64,000 nucleotides of DNA. Origin: Cupriavidus respiraculi. Lineage in GTDB: Bacteria > Pseudomonadota > Gammaproteobacteria > Burkholderiales > Burkholderiaceae. Below the pieces are notes generated by a model. That model saw only the letters and a program-made list of their open reading frames with translations, ran no database searches and was not told where the DNA came from. This document shows, in pieces, positions 59,483 to 64,000 of this stretch (position 1 is its first letter; each line of letters begins with the position of its first letter). A program made the position numbers and the translations under genes. The stretch spans positions 186,001-250,000 of the forward strand of contig NZ_CAJZAH010000005.1 in NCBI RefSeq assembly GCF_914271545.1. The letters run 5' to 3'.

Positions 59483-60409
59483 ATGTTGTCCATCGATGAA
59501 CTGGCCCTGCTGGAAGCCATCCGGGATACCGGGAGCCTGTCGCGTGCCGCAGTTCGATTGCGCAAAGCACCGTCCACGGTGTCGCATGCCGCGAGGCAGA
59601 TGGAAGAACGGTTCGACGCTCTGCTGTTCGACCGACGCCGCTACCGGCTGCAGCTCACGCCAGCGGGTCAGCTGCTGGCCCAGGAGGCTGCCCGTGTCAT
59701 GCTGGACGTCTCCCGGTTGACGCAGCGAGTCAAGCAGGTGGCGGGTGGTTGGGAAGACCGTTTGTGGATCGTTACGGATGAAGTGCTCGAATTTGAAACC
59801 CTGGTGCCGGTGATCCAGGCGTTCGATGCACTGAAGTCCGGCGTTACCCTCCGCCTTACCCAGGAGGTGCTGACCGGCACCTGGGATGCATTGCGCGAAG
59901 GCCGTGCCGATCTGGTGGTGGGCGCCACTAACGAGCCGCCGGTAATTCCCGGGCTGCGCTGGTTCGAACTGGGCGTGATGGATTGGGTCTTCGCTGTATC
60001 GTCGCGCCATCCGCTGGCCAAGGCGAAGGAGCCGCTGGACCGGGATGCAGTCATTCAACACCGATCGATCGTCGTGGCCGATTCTTCGCGCAGGTCGGAT
60101 GTGCGCGGCTATGGCGTGCAGAGCGGTCAAGCCACGCTTGCCGTACCAAGTATGCGCGCCAAGATCGAGGCCCAGCGCCAGGGTCTGGGCGTCGGCTGGT
60201 TACCGCGCGATCGTATCGCCGGCTTACTCGAGCGCGGCGAGTTGATCGAGAAGGAGATGGTCGATCCGCGCGAGCCCAACCAACTCTTCGTGGCTTGGCG
60301 CGGCGACCATCAGGGGCGTGGACTGGATTGGTGGCTGAAGCAGTTGAAGGACAAGCGGCTGGGGGCGCGGTTGGTGCGGGGCATCGACTTCACTGCCGTC
60401 GTGGGATAG
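59483..60409 (+). CDS. LysR-family transcriptional regulator
   Basis: 308-residue LysR-type regulator with an N-terminal winged helix-turn-helix (residues 1-60; GSLSRAAVRLRKAPSTVSHAARQMEE) and a periplasmic-binding-like effector domain (about 90-300). The ATG at 59483 follows AAGGA at 59471-59475. It is divergent from the SDR gene, the classical layout in which a LysR protein controls the opposite gene and itself. The effector is unknown. Confidence 0.88.
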   Translation: MLSIDELALLEAIRDTGSLSRAAVRLRKAPSTVSHAARQMEERFDALLFDRRRYRLQLTPAGQLLAQEAARVMLDVSRLTQRVKQVAGGWEDRLWIVTDEVLEFETLVPVIQAFDALKSGVTLRLTQEVLTGTWDALREGRADLVVGATNEPPVIPGLRWFELGVMDWVFAVSSRHPLAKAKEPLDRDAVIQHRSIVVADSSRRSDVRGYGVQSGQATLAVPSMRAKIEAQRQGLGVGWLPRDRIAGLLERGELIEKEMVDPREPNQLFVAWRGDHQGRGLDWWLKQLKDKRLGARLVRGIDFTAVVG

Positions 60410-60501
60410 TGTTCGCGGTTCACGCCCGCGCGCCGTTCTTCGTCGTGCACTCCGCAATGAGCCGCCCTCTGTGATGGCGGGCGGATTATCAATACCTCCA
60501 C

Positions 60502-61818
60502 TCACGCTGACTGCAGGCACGCGCTCAACTGCCTCGCAAAGTCAGCCGCCCGAGCCGCCTCCAGCGCCGACGCGGTAATCCTCAGCGCCGGCACCGCCGA
60601 CGCGATCGCGAACGCATCGCCGGTACGCACGTTCCATCCAAGCCTCGCCAGTGCCTGCGCAACGCGGGCCGCGTCCGCATTCGCCGGCAAGGGCACCCAC
60701 ACATTGAAACCATCGCAGGGCTGTAGCGCGGTCAGCCCCTCGGCGCGCAGCGCCGCGATCAGCGCGTCGCGCCGCTGCGCGTAGGTCTTGCCCGCCGTGC
60801 CGATGCGCGCCATGGCGCGTTTCGAGCCCAGCAGCCCGCGCAGGGCCGCCTGCAGCAGGTGGCTGACCCAGCTGGTGCCCGGCGCGAGCCGCATCGCCAG
60901 CCGCTGGGCCGTGCCGTCGTCGCTGGCGAGGAAGGCGGCGCGCAGGTCGGGGCCGAAGCCCTTGGAGACCGAGCGCACCAGTGCCCAGCGCGCGGTCGTG
61001 GGCGGGACGATGGACCAGTAGGGCGACTGCGCGAGCAGGGCGAAGTGGTCGTCCTCGATCACCAGCACGTCCGGATAGCGCACCAGCACGCGCCGCAGCT
61101 CGCGGGCGCGTTTCTCGGTCAGGCTGCAACCGGTGGGGTTCTGCGCGCGCGGCGTGCACAGTACCGCGTGGGCGCCCGCGGCCAGCGCGGCCTCCAGGGC
61201 GTCGGGCAGCATGCCGCGCGCGTCCATTGCCACCGGCGCCGCCTGCAAACCCGTGCAGCGCAGGATATTGAGGCTGCCCAGGAAGCACGGGTCCTCCACG
61301 GCCACCTTGTCGCCCGGCACCAGATACGCCGCGAGCAGCCGCTCGATGGCGTCCACCGCGCCGTGGGTCAGCGTCAGGCGGTAGCCGGGGCGGCAGTCCG
61401 GTTCCAGCCATTGCCGCGCGAGCCGTTCCAGTTCCGCGTCGAATACCGGTTCGCCATACAACGTGGGCTGGTAGCCCTGTGCCGCCAGCGCCTGTAGTGG
61501 ATCCGGCAGCCACGCCGGGTCGGGGTTGCCGCCGGCAAGGTCGACCAGCGGCGACCCCGGTGCGAGGCCCTCCTGTTCGATGGCGGTGGCCGACGAGCGG
61601 ATCACGGTGCCATTGCGGCCCAGCGTCTGCGCGATGTGGGCGGCGACGAGCCGGCGGTATGCGGCGGCCACGGTGTTGCGGTTGACGCCCAGCCGTTCCG
61701 CCAGCTCCCGCACCGGCGGCAGCGACTGGCCCGGCGCCAGCCGTCCGGCATGCGCCTCCCGGCGGATGCTGTCGAAGATATCGGCGGCGGTGGTGCCGGT
61801 GATTTCCGTTTGTCCCAT
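60502..61818 (-). CDS. MocR-type regulator (GntR DNA-binding + aminotransferase domain), PtsJ-like
   Basis: 438-residue fusion of an N-terminal GntR winged helix-turn-helix (residues 10-75; LPPVRELAERLGVNRNTVAAAYRRL) and a full class-I aminotransferase fold. Lys286 in VRSVSKGFGPD is the expected PLP anchor, with NPTG (227-230) and EDDHFALLA nearby. MocR proteins sense PLP or PLP-amino-acid adducts and often control vitamin B6 genes. It is divergent from a YggS/PLPBP gene with an inverted repeat between them, which suggests a PLP-homeostasis role (inference). An aminotransferase activity is less likely. Confidence 0.87.
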   Translation of the reverse strand: MGQTEITGTTAADIFDSIRREAHAGRLAPGQSLPPVRELAERLGVNRNTVAAAYRRLVAAHIAQTLGRNGTVIRSSATAIEQEGLAPGSPLVDLAGGNPDPAWLPDPLQALAAQGYQPTLYGEPVFDAELERLARQWLEPDCRPGYRLTLTHGAVDAIERLLAAYLVPGDKVAVEDPCFLGSLNILRCTGLQAAPVAMDARGMLPDALEAALAAGAHAVLCTPRAQNPTGCSLTEKRARELRRVLVRYPDVLVIEDDHFALLAQSPYWSIVPPTTARWALVRSVSKGFGPDLRAAFLASDDGTAQRLAMRLAPGTSWVSHLLQAALRGLLGSKRAMARIGTAGKTYAQRRDALIAALRAEGLTALQPCDGFNVWVPLPANADAARVAQALARLGWNVRTGDAFAIASAVPALRITASALEAARAADFARQLSACLQSA

Positions 61819-61831
61819 GGCGATATATACT

Positions 61832-61845
61832 TTGTCCTATGACAA
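61832..61845. promoter_or_regulatory. Candidate MocR operator (inverted repeat)
   Basis: TTGTCCTATGACAA: perfect 5-bp arms TTGTC/GACAA with a 4-bp spacer, in the 53-bp gap between the MocR start and the PLPBP gene. A related direct copy TTTGTCCCATG (61809-61819) starts 22 bp from TTTGTCCTATG (61831-61841), but it overlaps the regulator's first codons. A TATATA stretch lies beside it. Confidence 0.55.
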
Positions 61846-61871
61846 TGTAGCAGCGCACCGAGGACCTGTCC

Positions 61872-62678
61872 ATGGACCTTCCGCATTCCACCCATTATCC
61901 CGCGGCGCACAGCGTCGAGGACTTCCGTCGCAACGTGGCGGCGGTGCGCGACCGCATTGCGGCCGCCTGCCGGCGCGCGGGCCGGGATCCGGCCGAAGTG
62001 CGGCTGTTGCCGGTCAGCAAGACCGTGCCCGAGGCGCGCATCCGCCTCGCCTACGCAGCGGGTCTGCGCGAGCTCGGGGAAAACAAGGTGCAGGAGGCCG
62101 AGGGCAAGGCGGCGGCGATGGCCGATCTGGCGGACCTGCGCTGGTCGGTCATCGGTCATCTGCAGACCAACAAGGCGAAGCTGGTCGCGCGCTTTGCCAG
62201 CGAATTCCAGGCGCTGGACAGCCTGCGCGTGGCCGAGGCGCTCGATCGCCGCCTGCAAGCCGAGGGACGCGGGCTGGACGTGCTGATGCAGGTCAATACC
62301 TCGAACGAGGCCAGCAAGTTCGGGCTGCCGCCGGACGATGTGGCGCGCTTCGTGCGCCAATTGCCTGCGTTTTCCGCGCTGCGCGTGCGCGGGCTGATGA
62401 CGCTGGCGCTGTTTTCGGCCGACCCGGCGCTGGTGCGGCCCTGTTTCGTCCGGCTGCGCGAGCTGCGCGAGCGGCTGCGCCAGCAAGCGCCGCAAGGGGT
62501 TGCGATGGACGAGCTTTCCATGGGGATGTCCGGCGACTTCGAGCTGGCCATCGAGGAGGGCGCCACCGTCGTGCGCGTGGGGCAGGCCATCTTCGGTGCG
62601 CGGGACGTGCCGGACAACCACTACTGGCCGGAGGCCCGACTCGGCCGCCAACCGGGCCCCACATTGTCATCCACCTGA
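61872..62678 (+). CDS. YggS/PLPBP-family pyridoxal phosphate homeostasis protein
   Basis: PLP-binding single-domain fold-type III protein, 268 residues, which buffers PLP and amino-acid pools and has no known catalytic activity. Lys50 in LLPVSKTVP is the PLP site. RELGENKVQEAEGKA, WSVIGHLQTNKAK and the C-terminal LSMGMSGDFELAIEEGATVVRVGQAIFG are family hallmarks. It is about 30 residues longer than E. coli YggS, including 14 extra at the N-terminus. It lies here beside a MocR regulator rather than in the usual pilT-proC neighbourhood, so it may be a second copy. Confidence 0.9.
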   Translation: MDLPHSTHYPAAHSVEDFRRNVAAVRDRIAAACRRAGRDPAEVRLLPVSKTVPEARIRLAYAAGLRELGENKVQEAEGKAAAMADLADLRWSVIGHLQTNKAKLVARFASEFQALDSLRVAEALDRRLQAEGRGLDVLMQVNTSNEASKFGLPPDDVARFVRQLPAFSALRVRGLMTLALFSADPALVRPCFVRLRELRERLRQQAPQGVAMDELSMGMSGDFELAIEEGATVVRVGQAIFGARDVPDNHYWPEARLGRQPGPTLSST

Positions 62679-62691
62679 TCGGAGCGATTGC

Positions 62692-63387
62692 ATGAAGACC
62701 GCGCTGGCCTTGCGCCACATCCATTTCGAAGACCTCGGCACGCTGGAGCCACTGCTGCGCGAGCGCGGTTTCGCGGTGCGCTATGCGGACCCGGCCGTCG
62801 ACGACCTGTCGGCCGTCGATATCGACTCGCCCGATCTGGTGGTCGCGCTCGGCGGCCCGATCGGCGCCTACGACGAGGCCGTCTATCCCTTCCTTGGCAC
62901 CGAACTGGGGCTGATCGAGCGGCGTCTGGCCAGCGGGCGACCGCTGCTGGGCATCTGCCTGGGAGCACAGCTGATCGCGCGGACGCTGGGGGTCCCGGTG
63001 GCGCCGATGGGGTTCAAGGAGATCGGCTTTGGCGAAGTGACGCTGACCGAGGCGGGCCGCGACTCGGTGCTCGCGCCGCTCGCGGGCGTGCCGGTGCTGC
63101 ACTGGCATGGCGACCGCTTCGATGTGCCCGCCGGCGGCACGTTGCTGGCGAGCACGGCGCAGTGCGCGCAGCAGGCCTACGCGGTGGGCGATGCGGTGCT
63201 GGGATTGCAGTTCCACCTGGAAGCCGACGCCAGCCAGATCGAACGGTGGCTGGTGGGCCATTGCAGCGAGTTGCTGCAAGCCGGAGTCGATCCGCGCGCG
63301 GTGCGCGAGGACGCGCGGCGGCATGGCGAGGTGCTGGCCAGGGCGGCGCGCGAGGTGATCGGCGGCTGGCTGGACCGGCTGGAATGA
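62692..63387 (+). CDS. Class-I glutamine amidotransferase-like protein (GMP-synthase-type glutaminase domain)
   Basis: Stand-alone glutaminase-fold protein of 231 residues, 13 bp after the PLPBP gene. The triad is intact: Cys89 in LLGICLGAQLIA, His175 and Glu177 in GLQFHLEAD. It resembles the glutaminase domain of GMP synthase and YfeJ/gamma-glutamyl hydrolase-like proteins, but no synthase partner is present. The ammonia acceptor or true substrate is unknown; hydrolysis of a gamma-glutamyl compound is possible. Confidence 0.86.
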   Translation: MKTALALRHIHFEDLGTLEPLLRERGFAVRYADPAVDDLSAVDIDSPDLVVALGGPIGAYDEAVYPFLGTELGLIERRLASGRPLLGICLGAQLIARTLGVPVAPMGFKEIGFGEVTLTEAGRDSVLAPLAGVPVLHWHGDRFDVPAGGTLLASTAQCAQQAYAVGDAVLGLQFHLEADASQIERWLVGHCSELLQAGVDPRAVREDARRHGEVLARAAREVIGGWLDRLE

Positions 63388-63390
63388 ACG

Positions 63391-63430
63391 CGATGGCGCC
63401 CCGCCCCCGGTGAGGGGCGGGGCGCCATCG
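63391..63430. terminator. 17-bp perfect hairpin between convergent genes
   Basis: CGATGGCGCCCCGCCCC (63391-63407) pairs completely with 63414-63430 around a 6-nt loop, between the amidotransferase-like gene and the convergent decarboxylase-family gene. It has no T-run, but its strength and position indicate a bidirectional terminator. Confidence 0.6.
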
Positions 63431-63440
63431 GGCTTGCCGC

Positions 63441-63974
63441 TTACTTCAGCGCGACCTTGGGGAAATCGACGGGCACGTCCAGCGCCACGTTGATGTAGTT
63501 GGTGAAGAGGTTCAGCGCGACGTGCGCGATGATCTCCACGATCTGCTCGTCGCCGAAGCCGTTCTCGCGCAGGCTGGCGATATCGGCGTCGGTCACTTGC
63601 GCACGCTGCTCGACCATCTTGATCGCGAACGCGAGGGCCGCGGCGGTCCGGGGATCCGCGGCGCGGCCGCCCTGGGCATCGGCCATCTCGGCCGACGAGG
63701 CCCCGGCCTTGCGGCCCAGCGCGGTGTGCGCGGCGAGGCAATACTCGCAGCGGTTGCGGTTGGCGATGGCCACGGCGATCTGCTCGCCGAGCCGCGCGCC
63801 CAGGGTGCCGCTGCCCAATGCGCCGAAGGCGGCCCACATGCTTTGCAGGGCGGCGGGCGAGTTGGCGACGGCCTTGAACATATTGGGCGTGGCGCCGAAG
63901 GCCTGATGGATCTGGGACAGCAGGGGCTGGCTGGCCGCGGGTGCGGATTCGGTCTGGATGCTGACGCGGGACAT
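63441..63974 (-). CDS. Carboxymuconolactone decarboxylase-family (AhpD-like) protein
   Basis: 177-residue alkylhydroperoxidase-D-like protein. The family motif NRCEYCLAAHT supplies Cys76, Cys79 and His83, the redox centre of AhpD-type proteins, which favours a peroxidase/disulfide role over lactone decarboxylation. ATG 63974 follows AAGGAGA on the minus strand near the window end. No partner gene is seen within the window. Confidence 0.88.
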   Translation of the reverse strand: MSRVSIQTESAPAASQPLLSQIHQAFGATPNMFKAVANSPAALQSMWAAFGALGSGTLGARLGEQIAVAIANRNRCEYCLAAHTALGRKAGASSAEMADAQGGRAADPRTAAALAFAIKMVEQRAQVTDADIASLRENGFGDEQIVEIIAHVALNLFTNYINVALDVPVDFPKVALK

Positions 63975-64000
63975 GACGATCTCCTTGAGATTGGGGTTTG

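Overview
The window is a GC-rich (mostly about 68 %) chromosomal segment from a betaproteobacterium of the family Burkholderiaceae, most likely Cupriavidus or a close Ralstonia relative. This rests on gene order and protein similarity recognised by eye: the dapC/dapD/dapE-prmB block beside smc-zipA-ligA, then glnD-map | rpsB-tsf-pyrH-frr-uppS-cdsA-dxr-rseP-bamA-skp-lpxD-fabZ-lpxA-lpxB-rnhB, then ppsR | ppsA and guaB-guaA. No database search was run, so the genus is an inference. No rRNA, tRNA, CRISPR array, complete insertion sequence or prophage was seen.

Layout. (1) 1-6863: a peptide/glutathione-type ABC importer (gsiA cut by the window edge, then gsiB, gsiC, gsiD), followed in the same direction by a P1-family aminopeptidase and an M55 D-aminopeptidase. 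Together they look like an uptake-and-hydrolysis operon. (2) 6991-9092: an unrecognised protein and an M14-like DUF2817 peptidase, separated by a paired REP-like palindrome. (3) 9109-14263, minus strand: prmB, dapE, an ArsC/Spx-like protein, a small coiled-coil membrane protein, dapD and dapC (succinylase branch of lysine/diaminopimelate synthesis). (4) 14396-24057, plus strand: an EamA transporter, smc, zipA, ligA, an orphan protein and def. (5) 24165-29437, minus strand: rluB with a remarkable 12 x 12-residue repeat tail, glnD and map. (6) 29762-45860, plus strand: the translation, isoprenoid, phospholipid and outer-membrane biogenesis supercluster from rpsB to an rRNA-methyltransferase-like gene. 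(7) 45883-49506: divergent ppsR and ppsA (PEP synthetase and its regulatory kinase/phosphorylase). (8) 49634-54123: an NfeD/SPFH membrane pair, smpB divergent from ratA-ratB, a DUF4124 protein and a DMT transporter. (9) 54248-58028: guaB, a small membrane protein and guaA. (10) 58029-60409: a less GC-rich patch with a gene-free 600 bp and a divergent SDR/LysR pair, the most accessory-looking part. (11) 60502-63974: a MocR-type (GntR + aminotransferase) regulator divergent from a YggS/PLPBP protein and a class-I glutamine amidotransferase, then a carboxymuconolactone-decarboxylase-family protein.

Most of the window is core housekeeping. The points most worth a second look are the repeat-bearing N-terminus of RluB, the MocR | PLPBP divergon with a clear inverted repeat between the genes, the composition-shifted patch after guaA with a 33-nt near-perfect inverted repeat, the REP-like palindromes, and a TATAAT motif next to an 11-bp GCAA-tetraloop hairpin between tsf and pyrH. 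I did not find a clear-cut undescribed multi-gene defence or biosynthetic system.
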